NCBI RefSeq assembly: GCF_000010305.1 | Contig: NC_012489.1 | Span: 992,001 to 1,056,000 of the forward strand | Direction: 5' to 3' | From: Gemmatimonas aurantiaca T-27 | Lineage (GTDB): Bacteria > Gemmatimonadota > Gemmatimonadetes > Gemmatimonadales > Gemmatimonadaceae | DNA: 64,000 nucleotides | In this document: positions 25,879-42,120 of the stretch, one piece after another | Layout: each line of letters begins with the position of its first letter | Numbering within the stretch: the first letter of the stretch is position 1 | Made by a program: the position numbers and the translations under genes | The notes under the pieces: generated by a model | What the model saw: the letters and a program-made list of their open reading frames with translations, nothing else | The model's database searches: none | What the model was told of the DNA's origin: nothing

Positions 25879-26301
25879 ATGGCCAAGAAGGTCACTGGAT
25901 TCGTCAAGCTGCAGATTCCTGCAGGCAAGGCGAACCCGGCGCCCCCAGTAGGTACGGCCCTCGGACCCCAGGGTATCAATATCATGGGGTTCTGCAAGGA
26001 GTTTAACGCTCGCACGCAGGGCGGGGATATGATCATCCCCGTCGAGGTCACGATCTATGCAGACAAGTCATTCACCTTCATTCTCAAGACGCCGCCCGCG
26101 GCGGAATTGATCAAGAAGGAGCTTGGCGTGGAGCGGGGCTCGGGTCAGCCGAACAAGGTAAAGGTGGGCACCATCACGCGGGCGCAGTTGGAGAAGATTG
26201 CGACCACGAAGATGCCCGACCTCAACTGTGAGTCGATGGAGAGCGCAGTGGCGATGATCGCCGGTGCCGCACGCTCGATGGGCATCACGGTGAAGGATTG
26301 A
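25879..26301 (+). CDS. rplK: 50S ribosomal protein L11
   Basis: This 140-residue protein matches L11 through its length: [20 protein letters not shown] and [18 protein letters not shown] near the start, [14 protein letters not shown] in the middle, and an RNA-binding C-terminal domain ending [19 protein letters not shown]. It forms the GTPase-associated centre with 23S rRNA. A GAGGAAG ribosome-binding site precedes the ATG. Confidence 0.97.
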   Translation: MAKKVTGFVKLQIPAGKANPAPPVGTALGPQGINIMGFCKEFNARTQGGDMIIPVEVTIYADKSFTFILKTPPAAELIKKELGVERGSGQPNKVKVGTITRAQLEKIATTKMPDLNCESMESAVAMIAGAARSMGITVKD

Positions 26302-26306
26302 GCCTC

Positions 26307-26996
26307 ATGAAGACCAACGGGAAGAAGTTCCGCGCGGCGAGTGAGCAGCGCGTACTCGGGAAGTCGTACGAGGCCAAGCAGGCGATTGCCCTGGTGAAGC
26401 AGATGGCGTTTGCGAAGTTCGATGAGACCGTCGAAATCGCCATCCGTCTCGGCGTCGATCCGCGTCATGCCGACCAGGTCGTGCGTGGCACGGTGGTGCT
26501 TCCGGCCGGTACCGGCAAGACGATGCGTGTGCTCGTCATCGCCACGGGTGCCAAGGTGCAGGAAGCGCAGGAAGCCGGTGCCGATTTCGTGGGAACCGAG
26601 TTTCTCCAGAAGATCAAGGATGGCTGGCTCGATTTCGACGTCATGATCGCCACGCCGGACCAGATGGGACAGATCGGCCAGTTGGGTCGTGTCCTCGGTC
26701 CGCGCGGTCTCATGCCGAATCCGAAGGCGGGCACGGTGACCTTTGATGTGAGCAAGGCGGTGCGCGAGTCGAAGGGCGGCAAGATCGAATTCCGCGTCGA
26801 CAAGGGCGGCAATGTGCATGCCCCGATCGGCAAGGTGTCGTTTGCGCCGGACCAGCTCGAGACCAACTTCTCCGCACTGATGGACACCATCGTGCGCGCG
26901 AAGCCGGCCGCCGCAAAGGGCCTCTACATCCGCAACGTCGCGATCTCGAGCTCCATGGGTCCTGGCGTCACCATCGACACCACGCCGTTCCGGTAA
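26307..26996 (+). CDS. rplA: 50S ribosomal protein L1
   Basis: The 229-residue protein contains the L1 signatures [40 protein letters not shown] and [20 protein letters not shown]1 binds the mobile stalk of 23S rRNA and represses its own mRNA in other bacteria. The ATG at 26307 matches the family start; a TTG at 26298 overlapping the rplK stop is less likely. Confidence 0.97.
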   Translation: MKTNGKKFRAASEQRVLGKSYEAKQAIALVKQMAFAKFDETVEIAIRLGVDPRHADQVVRGTVVLPAGTGKTMRVLVIATGAKVQEAQEAGADFVGTEFLQKIKDGWLDFDVMIATPDQMGQIGQLGRVLGPRGLMPNPKAGTVTFDVSKAVRESKGGKIEFRVDKGGNVHAPIGKVSFAPDQLETNFSALMDTIVRAKPAAAKGLYIRNVAISSSMGPGVTIDTTPFR

Positions 26997-27011
26997 GAGG
27001 GAGACGTCACC

Positions 27012-27515
27012 ATGAAAGGCAAGCCCAAGGCCAAGCAGAGCGACAAGCAGATCCTGGTAGATAGCCTCAAGACGCAGTTGGGTGATGCGCAGGCCGTCTA
27101 CTACACCGACTTCACGGGATTGAACGTGAAGCGCATGACGGAGCTGCGTCGCCGCCTGCGGAAGGCCGGTGTCGAGTACGTCGTGATCAAGAACACGCTG
27201 GCGCTCCGTGCCGTCAACGAGAGCGGTCTGGTGTCCCAGCGTCTGAAGGGTCCGACGGGGGTGGTGGTTGCAAAGGATGGCATCACGGCGGCCAAGGTTC
27301 TCTCCGACTTCGCGAAGGAGAACGACCAGCGGCCTGCGGTGAAGGGTGGGATCTACGAAGGCAATGCGGTGGACGAAGCGATGGTCAAGAAGTTGGCCGC
27401 GCTCCCGAACCGTGAGGACGCCCTGTCGATCTTCGCCGGCTACCTCAACAGCATCCCGATGATGTTCGCCCTCGCCCTCGACGCCCGTAAGACGCAGCTC
27501 GAAGGCTCCAACTGA
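27012..27515 (+). CDS. rplJ: 50S ribosomal protein L10
   Basis: A 167-residue L10: the N-terminal rRNA-binding domain has YYTDFTGLNVKRMTELRRRL, VIKNTLALRAV and LKGPTGVVVAKDG; the C-terminal helix after residue 140 anchors L7/L12 dimers. The gap to rplA is only 15 bases, so the usual long L10 autoregulatory leader seen in other bacteria is not present here. Confidence 0.96.
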   Translation: MKGKPKAKQSDKQILVDSLKTQLGDAQAVYYTDFTGLNVKRMTELRRRLRKAGVEYVVIKNTLALRAVNESGLVSQRLKGPTGVVVAKDGITAAKVLSDFAKENDQRPAVKGGIYEGNAVDEAMVKKLAALPNREDALSIFAGYLNSIPMMFALALDARKTQLEGSN

Positions 27516-27557
27516 GTTCCCCAGGCGTTCGCCGTAAGGCATCCCTGATCACAAACG

Positions 27558-27574
27558 CCCCAGGCTCCCTGGGG
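27558..27574 (+). promoter_or_regulatory. Small hairpin between rplJ and rplL
   Basis: CCCCAGG and CCTGGGG form a perfect 7-bp stem with a three-base loop, 22 bases before the rplL start and just upstream of its GGAGAAAG ribosome-binding site. It may tune rplL translation, which must exceed rplJ fourfold. Confidence 0.4.
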
Positions 27575-27596
27575 GAGATACGGAGAAAGTACCACC

Positions 27597-27980
<384 letters not shown>

Positions 27981-28033
27981 AGTCCGGCCCAGGCCAGGCT
28001 CTACGTCGACATACCGTAGTTCCGTCGTTGTAA

Positions 28034-28092
28034 CGCTCCGCCCCGGGGGCGCCGGTCGCGATTTCGTGACCGGCGCCGTCGGGGACGGAGCG
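28034..28092 (+). promoter_or_regulatory. Extended stem-loop in the rplL-rpoB spacer
   Basis: The inner stem is perfect: GGCGCCGGTC at 28048-28057 with GACCGGCGCC at 28068-28077 around a 10-base loop. An outer arm (CGCTCCG and CCCC with GGGG and CGGAGCG) extends it almost to the rpoB leader. There is no T run, so processing or attenuation is more likely than full termination. In E. coli the same spacer contains an RNase III site and an attenuator; similarity of role is inference. Confidence 0.5.
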
Positions 28093-28153
28093 CTTTGCGC
28101 CTCCGGTTTCCCGGATTGTGCGCGCCCCGCACGAGGGTGAGCCCCACAAGGAT

Positions 28154-31100
28154 ATGATGAACCAGATCTCGTTCGCGAAGCTCGAGACGGGCATGGATAT
28201 GCCCCACCTGCTGGACATCCAGACGCGCGCTTTCGAGTCGCTGCTGCAGCTGGATGCCGCCTCGCAGGAGCGCGAGGACGTCGGCCTCGAGCGCGTTTTC
28301 AAGGACCTGTTCCCGATCACGGATGTCCACGAGAATTTCTCGCTGGAATTCGTTCGGTACAGCCTCGGTGAGCCGAAGTACACGGTCGCGGAGTGCATTG
28401 AGCGCGACATGACGTACTCGGCCCCCCTCAAGGCCACCCTGCAATTGGTCATCTTCGAGGATACCGGCGACGGCAAGCGTCCCCGGAACATCATCGAAAA
28501 GGAAGTCTATCTCGGCGAACTGCCGCTCCTCACCGAGCTCGGCACCTTCGTCATCAATGGCGCCGAACGCGTCATTGTCTCTCAGTTGCACCGTTCGCCC
28601 GGTGTCGTGTTCGAAGAGAGCACACACCCCAACGGCCAGCGCCTGCTCTCGTCACGGATCATTCCGTTCCGAGGCTCGTGGGTGGAGTTCACCGTGGACA
28701 TCCACGATGTGATCTACGTCCACATCGACAAGAAGAAGAAATTCCCCGCCACCGCGCTGCTGCGTGCGTTTGGCTACGGGGAAAATCGCGATATCCTGCG
28801 CCTCTTCTTCGCCGAACGCGATCTCGACCTCACCAAGAAGCGCGAGACCCGCAACGATCAGCGCGAAGTCCTCGGCGCCATCATCGCCGAAGACATCACG
28901 CTCGAAGGCGAGGTGACGGCTGCGGATGCGCCCAAGCCCAAGACCAAGAAGGCCAAGGCCGAACGCGAACGCTCGGAAGCCGAGCTGCTCGTCCGGGAAG
29001 GCGACGAACTCACCGAAGAAGTGCTCAACCGCCTCGTGCGGCAGGGCATCAAGACGGTCAAGATGTTCGCCTCCTACACGCAGATCGATCTGCGCGACGA
29101 ACAGGACGCGATCGACCGTGGCGAGCGTGAAGTGCGCCGCATGCTGGCGCGCGATGTCATCGATCAGGATACCGGCGAAGTGGTGGCGGAAAAGGACACC
29201 ACGCTCACCGATGCCGTGATCAAGCGCATCCGCAAGGCCGACATCGTCAAGGTGTTCGTCTTCGTGGCATCAGGCCGCGCCGAATCGACGCTCATCAAGA
29301 ACACCCTGGCCAAGGACCCCACCAAGGCGGAAGAGGAAGCGCTCAAGCAGATCTATGCGCTGCTCCGTCCGGGTGATGCCCCGAACCGTGAAACCGCGAA
29401 GCAGGCGCTCGAGCGTCTGTTCTTCTCGCCGAAGCGATATGACCTCGGCCGCGTCGGCCGGTACAAGATCAACCAGCGTCTGCGCCTCAACACGCCGATG
29501 CGGACCACGGTGCTCACGAAGGAAGACTTCGTGGAAATCATGCGTCAGCTCGTCGAATTGCATGAAGGCCGCGGCGATGTGGATGACATCGATCAACTGG
29601 GCAACCGTCGTATCCGCTCGGTCGGTGAACTGATCGCGAACCAGTTCTCCGTGGGCCTCTCGCGCATGGCGCGTCTGGTCAAGGAGCGCATGTCGATCAA
29701 CACCGATCCGGAGAAGATCAGCCTCGACGATCTCGTCAACGCCCGCACGGTGTCGGCGGTCATTCAGGCCTTCTTCGGATCGTCGCAGCTCTCGCAGTTC
29801 ATGGACCAGACCAACCCGCTCGCCGAACTGACGCACAAGCGTCGTCTGTCGGCGCTCGGACCGGGCGGTCTGACTCGTGAGCGCGCCGGCTTCGAAGTGC
29901 GAGACGTGCACTACTCGCAGTACGGCCGCATGTGCCCCATCGAAACGCCGGAAGGTCCGAACATCGGCCTGATCACGTCGCTCGCCTGCTTCGCGCAGGT
30001 GAACGACCTCGGCTTCATCGAGACGCCGTACCGTATCGTGAAGGAAGGTCGTGTCACGGGTGAGATCGTGTGGCTCGATGCGAATCGCGAAGAAGATGCG
30101 ATCATCGCGCAGGCCAACTCGAAGCTCAATCCGGACGGTACGTTCGTCGATGATCTCGTGTTGTCGCGGAAGCGCGGAGATCTTCCGCTCGAGCCGCCGA
30201 TGAACATCGACTACATGGACGTGGCGCCGGAGCAGCTCGTCTCCATCGCTGCCGCGCTCATTCCGTTCCTCGAGCACGATGACGCCAATCGCGCGCTCAT
30301 GGGCTCGAACATGCAGCGCCAGGCGGTGCCACTGCTCAACCCGGCCACGCCGTTTGTCGGTACCGGACTCGAAGCCACCGTGGCGGTGGACTCGGGCGCG
30401 GTGATCATCGCGCGCCGTCCGGGTGTGGTGACGAATGTGACGGCCGATGAGATCATCATCGACGCCGGCCTGAACCAGGAAGCGGTGGACGATGGTCGTC
30501 CGCTCACGCGCTTGGGTCAGCTCGATCGGTACCGCCTCAAGAAGTACTGGCGCACCAACCAGGACACCGCGATCAATCAGCGGCCCCTGGTGCGCATGGG
30601 CCAGACGGTCGCCAAGGGTGAAGTGCTCGCCGATGGTGCAGCCACCGAAATGGGGCAGCTTGCACTCGGCCGCAACGTCACCGTGGCGTTCATGCCGTGG
30701 TACGGCCACAACTTCGAAGACGCCATCGTGCTCTCCGAACGCCTGGTGAAGTTCGACGTGTTCTCGTCGATCCACATCCAGGAGCTCGAACTGCATGTGC
30801 GCGACACGAAGCGTGGTCAGGAAGAAATCACGCGCGAAATTCCGAACGTCGCCGAAGAGTCGCTGGTCGACCTCGACGAGCGTGGCATCGTGCGGATCGG
30901 CGCGGCGGTGAAGGCCGGTGACATCCTCGTCGGCAAGATCACGCCGAAGGGTGAGACCGAGCTGTCGCCGGAAGAGAAGCTGTTGACGGCCATCTTCGGT
31001 GAGAAGGCGAAGGACGTGAAGGACTCGTCCCTCAAGGTCTCCCCGGGTATGGAAGGTGTCGTCATCGACGTGAAGATCTTCTCCCGTGTGGAAGACCAGG

Positions 31101-32725
31101 TCGTCGAAAAGGATCGTGGTGAGCGCATCGGTGAAGTGCGCCGCCTCGAAGGCGAAGAGAAGATCCGCGTGAACGAAGTGCGCGATGCCGAACTGTCACG
31201 CCTGTTGGAAGGCGAGACGGTGGCGCTGGCACTGAAGGCGGGCACGGTGGAAGAGGCGATTGGCGCGGGCACAACGCTCACGCGCGAGATCCTCGACGGC
31301 TTGCGCTTCGCCACGCTCGACCTCAAGACGTTCCGCGTCGAAAACAAGAAGGCGAACGATCGCGTGCGTGATATCCTCGATGCTGCGGCCGAAGAAAAGG
31401 CCCGCATCGAAGAGCGCGCGGAAGATCGCATCGACCGCATTCTGCAGCCCGACGAATTGCCGCCGGGCGTGATTCAGTTGGTGAAGGTGTACCTGGCGGA
31501 GAAGCGCAAGATTTCCGTCGGTGACAAGATGGCCGGCCGACACGGCAACAAGGGTATCGTGGCCCGCATCGTCCCCGAAGAAGACATGCCGTTCCTTCCG
31601 AACGGTCGTCCGGTGGACATCGTGCTCAACCCGCTGGGCGTGCCGTCGCGTATGAACGTGGGGCAGATCCTCGAAACCCACCTTGGGTGGGCCGCGAAGC
31701 TGCTCAACTTCTACGCGAAGACGCCGGTGTTCGAAGGGGCGAACGAGCGCGAAATCGGCCTGCTCATGAAGCTGGCAGGTCTGCGCTGGGCGCGCGAAAC
31801 ACTGATGTTGGGTGGCCCGGCGTCGGATACGACGACGGCTGAAGTGAAGGCGTTGCTGTCCGACATCAAGCCGGATCGCCGTCTCCCCGACAAGGTCGAG
31901 CTGCTGGGCGATGCCAACCTGAACGATCTGGGTGGCAAGGCCATGTCTCCGGAAACGAAGGCCCTGTTCACGCGTGTGCGCGAATTCGCGACGCAGAGTG
32001 CACGGGCCATCGCCGACCGGGAACTCGATGCCGTGCGTGCGGCGATCTCCATTCATCGTGGAGAGGCCAGCGAAGTGCCAGAGGGCGCACCGGCTGCGCT
32101 CGAGGTGCTCGAAGGGTTTGCCGCTCTCTCGTCGACGGAAACGTTGCAGCGCATCGGTCAGCCCGCGCTGGCCGCCATGCTGGTCGGTGGCAAGGATGCG
32201 GATGTCGACGCCGCGGCTTCGGAGTTGATCCGTCTCGCCGGACTGACGCCCACCGGCAAGGTCCGCCTGCGGGATGGTCGTACCGGAGAAACGTTCACCG
32301 CGCCTGTCACGGTGGGCGAGATCTACATGCTCAAGCTGTCGCACCTTGTCGACGACAAGATTCACGCCCGCTCCATCGGACCGTACTCGCTGGTGACCCA
32401 GCAGCCGCTCGCCGGTAAGGCGCAGTTTGGCGGCCAGCGTTTCGGAGAAATGGAAGTGTGGGCGCTGGAAGCGTACGGCGCGGCGCACACGCTGCAGGAA
32501 ATCCTCACGGTCAAGTCCGACGACGTGAACGGACGCAGCCGTGTGTACGAAGCGATCGTGAAGGGTCAGAATCTGCCGGAGCCCGGCATTCCGGAGTCGT
32601 TCAACGTGCTCGTGAAGGAATTGCAGGCGCTCGGTATCAAGGTCACGCTCGGTGCCACTGACGGCACTGGTGTTGAGCTTGTGGACGCCGGCGGTAGCGT
32701 CGCCGGTAACGGTGGGGAGGAATAA
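28154..32725 (+). CDS. rpoB: DNA-directed RNA polymerase subunit beta
   Basis: This protein of about 1523 residues is the beta subunit. It shows the fork and rifampicin-region segments ([51 protein letters not shown]), the active-site [10 protein letters not shown] and the C-terminal clamp [20 protein letters not shown]. It is well above the ~1340 residues of E. coli. One cause is an apparent extra segment of about 150 residues between [19 protein letters not shown] (near 1192-1210) and [13 protein letters not shown] (near 1367). ATG 28154 or the adjacent ATG 28157, after AAGGA, is the start. Confidence 0.97.
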   Translation: MMNQISFAKLETGMDMPHLLDIQTRAFESLLQLDAASQEREDVGLERVFKDLFPITDVHENFSLEFVRYSLGEPKYTVAECIERDMTYSAPLKATLQLVIFEDTGDGKRPRNIIEKEVYLGELPLLTELGTFVINGAERVIVSQLHRSPGVVFEESTHPNGQRLLSSRIIPFRGSWVEFTVDIHDVIYVHIDKKKKFPATALLRAFGYGENRDILRLFFAERDLDLTKKRETRNDQREVLGAIIAEDITLEGEVTAADAPKPKTKKAKAERERSEAELLVREGDELTEEVLNRLVRQGIKTVKMFASYTQIDLRDEQDAIDRGEREVRRMLARDVIDQDTGEVVAEKDTTLTDAVIKRIRKADIVKVFVFVASGRAESTLIKNTLAKDPTKAEEEALKQIYALLRPGDAPNRETAKQALERLFFSPKRYDLGRVGRYKINQRLRLNTPMRTTVLTKEDFVEIMRQLVELHEGRGDVDDIDQLGNRRIRSVGELIANQFSVGLSRMARLVKERMSINTDPEKISLDDLVNARTVSAVIQAFFGSSQLSQFMDQTNPLAELTHKRRLSALGPGGLTRERAGFEVRDVHYSQYGRMCPIETPEGPNIGLITSLACFAQVNDLGFIETPYRIVKEGRVTGEIVWLDANREEDAIIAQANSKLNPDGTFVDDLVLSRKRGDLPLEPPMNIDYMDVAPEQLVSIAAALIPFLEHDDANRALMGSNMQRQAVPLLNPATPFVGTGLEATVAVDSGAVIIARRPGVVTNVTADEIIIDAGLNQEAVDDGRPLTRLGQLDRYRLKKYWRTNQDTAINQRPLVRMGQTVAKGEVLADGAATEMGQLALGRNVTVAFMPWYGHNFEDAIVLSERLVKFDVFSSIHIQELELHVRDTKRGQEEITREIPNVAEESLVDLDERGIVRIGAAVKAGDILVGKITPKGETELSPEEKLLTAIFGEKAKDVKDSSLKVSPGMEGVVIDVKIFSRVEDQVVEKDRGERIGEVRRLEGEEKIRVNEVRDAELSRLLEGETVALALKAGTVEEAIGAGTTLTREILDGLRFATLDLKTFRVENKKANDRVRDILDAAAEEKARIEERAEDRIDRILQPDELPPGVIQLVKVYLAEKRKISVGDKMAGRHGNKGIVARIVPEEDMPFLPNGRPVDIVLNPLGVPSRMNVGQILETHLGWAAKLLNFYAKTPVFEGANEREIGLLMKLAGLRWARETLMLGGPASDTTTAEVKALLSDIKPDRRLPDKVELLGDANLNDLGGKAMSPETKALFTRVREFATQSARAIADRELDAVRAAISIHRGEASEVPEGAPAALEVLEGFAALSSTETLQRIGQPALAAMLVGGKDADVDAAASELIRLAGLTPTGKVRLRDGRTGETFTAPVTVGEIYMLKLSHLVDDKIHARSIGPYSLVTQQPLAGKAQFGGQRFGEMEVWALEAYGAAHTLQEILTVKSDDVNGRSRVYEAIVKGQNLPEPGIPESFNVLVKELQALGIKVTLGATDGTGVELVDAGGSVAGNGGEE

Positions 32726-32727
32726 GC

Positions 32728-37038
<4,311 letters not shown>

Positions 37039-37051
37039 GTGATGCAAACTG

Positions 37052-37086
37052 AAAACGGCGGCGGACCATTGGTCCGCCGCCGTTTT
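37052..37086 (+). terminator. Terminator of the rpoBC operon
   Basis: A perfect 16-bp inverted repeat (AAAACGGCGGCGGACC with GGTCCGCCGCCGTTTT) around a 3-base loop, ending in TTTT and followed by CTGTTT. It lies 13 bases after the rpoC stop and could also end the convergent kinase transcript. Confidence 0.95.
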
Positions 37087-37137
37087 CTGTTTCTGGTACC
37101 GAGTCACGCATCAGGGCCGCGGCTCGGTCGTGATGCG

Positions 37138-39117
<1,980 letters not shown>

Positions 39118-39307
39118 GAGAGATGCCGACGGGGCGTTGGCGGTTTGGGCTGTTCAATGTACAGGGGCGGCTGCCGCGGTGACGGCGGACCAGAAAAATC
39201 CGGTCGACGCACCAGGATGGCGCCTTGTCCCTGAATTTCGTAACGTTGCAACATCCATGCTGTTAAGACACCAGGTGGTGCTTCCACCGATGCGCTGGAG
39301 TGGTTCC

Positions 39308-39940
39308 ATGGAAATGACACCTTCAATCCATACGGGTGTTGCCCCGTATCTGCTTCGACTGCCGGTACGGAGGGTGGTGCGAATGAGCGTGCTGCTGGCC
39401 GCGGTTACCGGGTGCGCCAGCGGAGGAAAATCCGGCCCCAAAGCCGATGACATGGGTGGTACCAGTGTGTCGACGGCCGTGGTGCGGAGTGAGACGGCGG
39501 GCATCGCCAGCGGGGTCAACATGGTGTCCATCACCGAGGTGAACAACACGATCGTCATGGCGCCGCCCGACAAGGTCTTTCAGGCCCTGTCGGCCGCGTA
39601 TGGGACGCTGAATATCCCTGTCACCGAGGTCAACCAGAGCGGCCGGACCATCGGGAATGCGGCGTATCGGGTCCGCCGCCGCATCGGTGATGTGCCCACC
39701 ATGCGGGCACTGGACTGCGGAGGGGATTCCGGCATGCCCAACGCGGAAACCTACCAGCTCACGCTGGCCATCCGGTCGCGGGTGGTGCCCAATGACGCCG
39801 GTGGCAGTGTGGTGCAGAGCACGGTAGAGGGCTCGGGGCGCAACCCTACCACTTCCGCGACGAGCGACGTACGGTGCAGTTCGCTTGGTGTGCTAGAGAA
39901 GCGAATCGGGGAACTGGTCAAGAAGACCGTTGCCCCCTGA
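39308..39940 (+). CDS. Predicted lipoprotein, function unknown
   Basis: The product of about 210 residues carries a lipoprotein signal (RRVVRMSVLLAAVTGC, lipobox VTGC) followed by a Gly/Ser-rich linker. The mature domain of about 130 residues has alternating strands and helices (PDKVFQALSAAYGTLNIPVT, TYQLTLAIRSRVV) and ends in a helix. I do not recognise the family. ATG 39308 follows a GGAG site; GTG 39374 or ATG 39383 are alternatives that shorten the signal. It is divergent from the kinase gene and upstream of the rpsL promoter. Confidence 0.65.
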   Translation: MEMTPSIHTGVAPYLLRLPVRRVVRMSVLLAAVTGCASGGKSGPKADDMGGTSVSTAVVRSETAGIASGVNMVSITEVNNTIVMAPPDKVFQALSAAYGTLNIPVTEVNQSGRTIGNAAYRVRRRIGDVPTMRALDCGGDSGMPNAETYQLTLAIRSRVVPNDAGGSVVQSTVEGSGRNPTTSATSDVRCSSLGVLEKRIGELVKKTVAP

Positions 39941-39979
39941 CCGACCCAGGGTGGCCCGCTGGGGCTCGGATGTGGGCGG

Positions 39980-40008
39980 TTGACCACCTCTGCCCGGTGG
40001 ACTAAGCT
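39980..40008 (+). promoter_or_regulatory. Candidate promoter of rpsL-rpsG
   Basis: TTGACC and TAAGCT are separated by 17 bases, a good sigma-70 type pair, about 138 bases before the rpsL start. It lies just after the lipoprotein gene, so rpsL-rpsG has its own promoter here. Confidence 0.6.
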
Positions 40009-40027
40009 TAGGGTTCTGTTCCGTGCC

Positions 40028-40081
40028 GCCTCAGGTATGCGCCGTTGCACTGCACACCGTGCGTGGGTGAGATCCTGAGGC
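40028..40081 (+). promoter_or_regulatory. Leader hairpin upstream of rpsL
   Basis: GCCTCAGG at 40028-40035 and CCTGAGGC at 40074-40081 are perfect 8-base complements in the leader downstream of the candidate promoter, with a second short stem (GCAC with GTGC) inside. It could be an autoregulatory structure for S12 or S7; the sequence alone does not show that. Confidence 0.35.
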
Positions 40082-40145
40082 GATCCACGTAGAAGTCGGA
40101 GTTCGAACGCCCCGGTGGCGATGTCACCGGTCAAACCACTCGCGA

Positions 40146-40550
40146 ATGCCTACGATTAACCAGCTGGTCCGCCGCGCCCGTAAGGATGTGGTGGAGAAGT
40201 CCAAAGCGCCCGCGCTCAAGAGCAATCCGTTCAAGCGTGGCGTCTGCACCCGCGTCTACACCACGACGCCCAAGAAGCCCAATTCGGCGCTGCGCAAGGT
40301 TGCGCGTATTCGTCTGACGAATCAGCTCGAAGTCACGGCTTATATCCCCGGTGAAGGCCACAACCTGCAGGAACACTCGATCGTGCTCGTGCGCGGCGGT
40401 CGTGTGAAGGACTTGCCGGGTGTGCGTTACCATATCGTTCGCGGTACGCTTGACGCCTCGGGCGTGAACGGCCGTAACCAGAGCCGTTCGAAGTACGGCA
40501 CCAAGCGTCCGAAGCCGGGTCAGGCTGCGGCTGGAGGTAAGAAGAAGTGA
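40146..40550 (+). CDS. rpsL: 30S ribosomal protein S12
   Basis: A 134-residue S12 with [20 protein letters not shown], the conserved [17 protein letters not shown] around the streptomycin-linked lysine, [16 protein letters not shown]-like text and [19 protein letters not shown] short lysine-rich tail ends the protein. It lies at the decoding centre of the 30S subunit. It is coupled to rpsG by a four-base overlap. Confidence 0.98.
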   Translation: MPTINQLVRRARKDVVEKSKAPALKSNPFKRGVCTRVYTTTPKKPNSALRKVARIRLTNQLEVTAYIPGEGHNLQEHSIVLVRGGRVKDLPGVRYHIVRGTLDASGVNGRNQSRSKYGTKRPKPGQAAAGGKKK

Positions 40551-41017
40551 GCCGCCGCAAAAGTGCCGTAAAGCGTACCATCCTGCCGGATGCGCGCTAC
40601 GATAGCCAGACCGTTTCGAAGTTCATCAACTCCCTGATGATTCAGGGCAAGAAGTCCACCGCCGAAGGCATCTTCTACGGCGCCATGGACATCGTCGAAG
40701 CGAAGACCAGCCAGCCGGGTGTGGGCGTGTTCAAGCAGGCGCTCAACAACCTCAAGCCGGTGGTGGAAGTGAAGAGCCGCCGCGTCGGTGGCGCCACCTA
40801 CCAGGTGCCGGTCGAAGTCCGTCAGGATCGCCGGACGGCGCTCGCCATGCGCTGGTTGATCAGCTACTCGCGCGATCGCAACGAGAAGAGCATGAAGGAG
40901 AAGCTGGCCGCCGAAGTGCTGGCCGCTTCGCGTGGTGAAGGCAATGCGGTCAAGAAGAAGGAAGACACGCACCGCATGGCCGAAGCCAACAAGGCCTTCG
41001 CGCACTATCGTTGGTGA
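40547..41017 (+). CDS. rpsG: 30S ribosomal protein S7
   Basis: The 156-residue S7 contains [60 protein letters not shown] and the C-terminal [15 protein letters not shown], the usual end. It starts with GTG overlapping the rpsL stop (GTGA). It is not followed by fusA; a terminator comes next, and fusA lies about 11 kb away. Confidence 0.98.
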   Translation: MSRRKSAVKRTILPDARYDSQTVSKFINSLMIQGKKSTAEGIFYGAMDIVEAKTSQPGVGVFKQALNNLKPVVEVKSRRVGGATYQVPVEVRQDRRTALAMRWLISYSRDRNEKSMKEKLAAEVLAASRGEGNAVKKKEDTHRMAEANKAFAHYRW

Positions 41018-41042
41018 ACACCGAGTTGTTTGCAGGAATCAG

Positions 41043-41070
41043 AAAGGCTCCGGGATCTCCCGGGGCCTTT
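41043..41070 (+). terminator. Terminator after rpsG
   Basis: AAAGGCTCCGGG pairs with CCCGGGGCCTTT (one wobble) around the 4-base loop ATCT, followed by CTTGTTT. It closes the short rpsL-rpsG unit. Confidence 0.85.
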
Positions 41071-41246
41071 CTTGTTTCCCCGTGCCTGTGGCGTGATGGT
41101 TTCACTGGCGAAAGTTGCTGACGGCAGTCACGTTTGAGGACGTGACGGTTGGGCAAATGTGCCCGACCTGCAGGAGAGGTACGAGCGTTACCGGTTGCGG
41201 GATACTGCGGTGATGCGTCCTGACCCTGACCCCCTGCATCAGCTTC

Positions 41247-42116
41247 GTGACATCCGTTCCTGGAGCGGGACTGCGCTTGTCTTCCGTCAGAATTTTCTCT
41301 CTCCGCCTCGCGCGTCAATTGGTGCTGGCGTGCACGGTGGCGCCGGTCATGCTCCAGGCGCAGACACGAGACAGCACCCGTGTAGTCACCCCTCCGGGGC
41401 CTGCAGCATGGCACTTGCAGCTCTCGACCTTCCACAGCTCCGCTGACAACGGCTACGGCGTCTGGCAGGGGCAGGATGCGCGCCTGCTGTATTCGTCCAC
41501 GAGACTGAGTCCTTTCGTGAGCGTGGGCACGCAATCACGACCCAATGGCCGCCAGCAGGTGTTTGGCGCCGGGTCGTACATCAACATCGCGCCATGGATT
41601 TACGCCATCGTGGGTGTGGGTGGAGCGCCTGACAACGGTACGGTGCTTTTCCCCAAGATCCGCAGCGACGCCAGCGTGTTCGTCGCCGTGCCGAAGCTGA
41701 AGGGCGTGTTGGTTTCCACGGGGTTCACCGACTTGCGCTACACCGACAAGCGGGCCGGCGGGCACATCGTGTCACTCGGTTCCATGGTGTATCGCGGACG
41801 GGGCATCTACAACGCCGCCGTGTTTCTCAATGAAGATCGCGCCAGCGGCGCACGCTCGAGTGCCTGGCAGGCCGGCGGCCAGTGGGGCACGCAGGGGAAG
41901 TTCTGGGTTGGCGGTGGTGTGGGCTCGGGCAATGAAGCCTATCGATTGCTCTCCACCACGCCGTTCGACGCGCGTTTCAAGAGTCAGTTTGTCACCGCCT
42001 TCGCCTCGAAGTGGATCACGACCAGCACCGGTGTGTCCGTTCGCCTCGACTACGAACGCAAAGTGGATGTCTTCAATCGTCGTGCCATTGGCCTGACGTA
42101 CTTCATCGATTTCTGA
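41247..42116 (+). CDS. YaiO-family outer-membrane beta-barrel protein
   Basis: The 289-residue product has an N-terminal signal ending near MLQAQT, then alternating hydrophobic strands and a C-terminal phenylalanine (FIDF), as expected of an outer-membrane barrel. Segments such as HSSADNGYGVWQGQDARLLY and VSVRLDYERKVDVFNRRAIG resemble the YaiO family, which in other bacteria accompanies polysaccharide-type glycosyltransferases. The GTG at 41247 sits upstream of a plausible but long n-region. Four bases separate it from the next gene. Confidence 0.7.
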   Translation: MTSVPGAGLRLSSVRIFSLRLARQLVLACTVAPVMLQAQTRDSTRVVTPPGPAAWHLQLSTFHSSADNGYGVWQGQDARLLYSSTRLSPFVSVGTQSRPNGRQQVFGAGSYINIAPWIYAIVGVGGAPDNGTVLFPKIRSDASVFVAVPKLKGVLVSTGFTDLRYTDKRAGGHIVSLGSMVYRGRGIYNAAVFLNEDRASGARSSAWQAGGQWGTQGKFWVGGGVGSGNEAYRLLSTTPFDARFKSQFVTAFASKWITTSTGVSVRLDYERKVDVFNRRAIGLTYFIDF

Positions 42117-42120
42117 CCGT

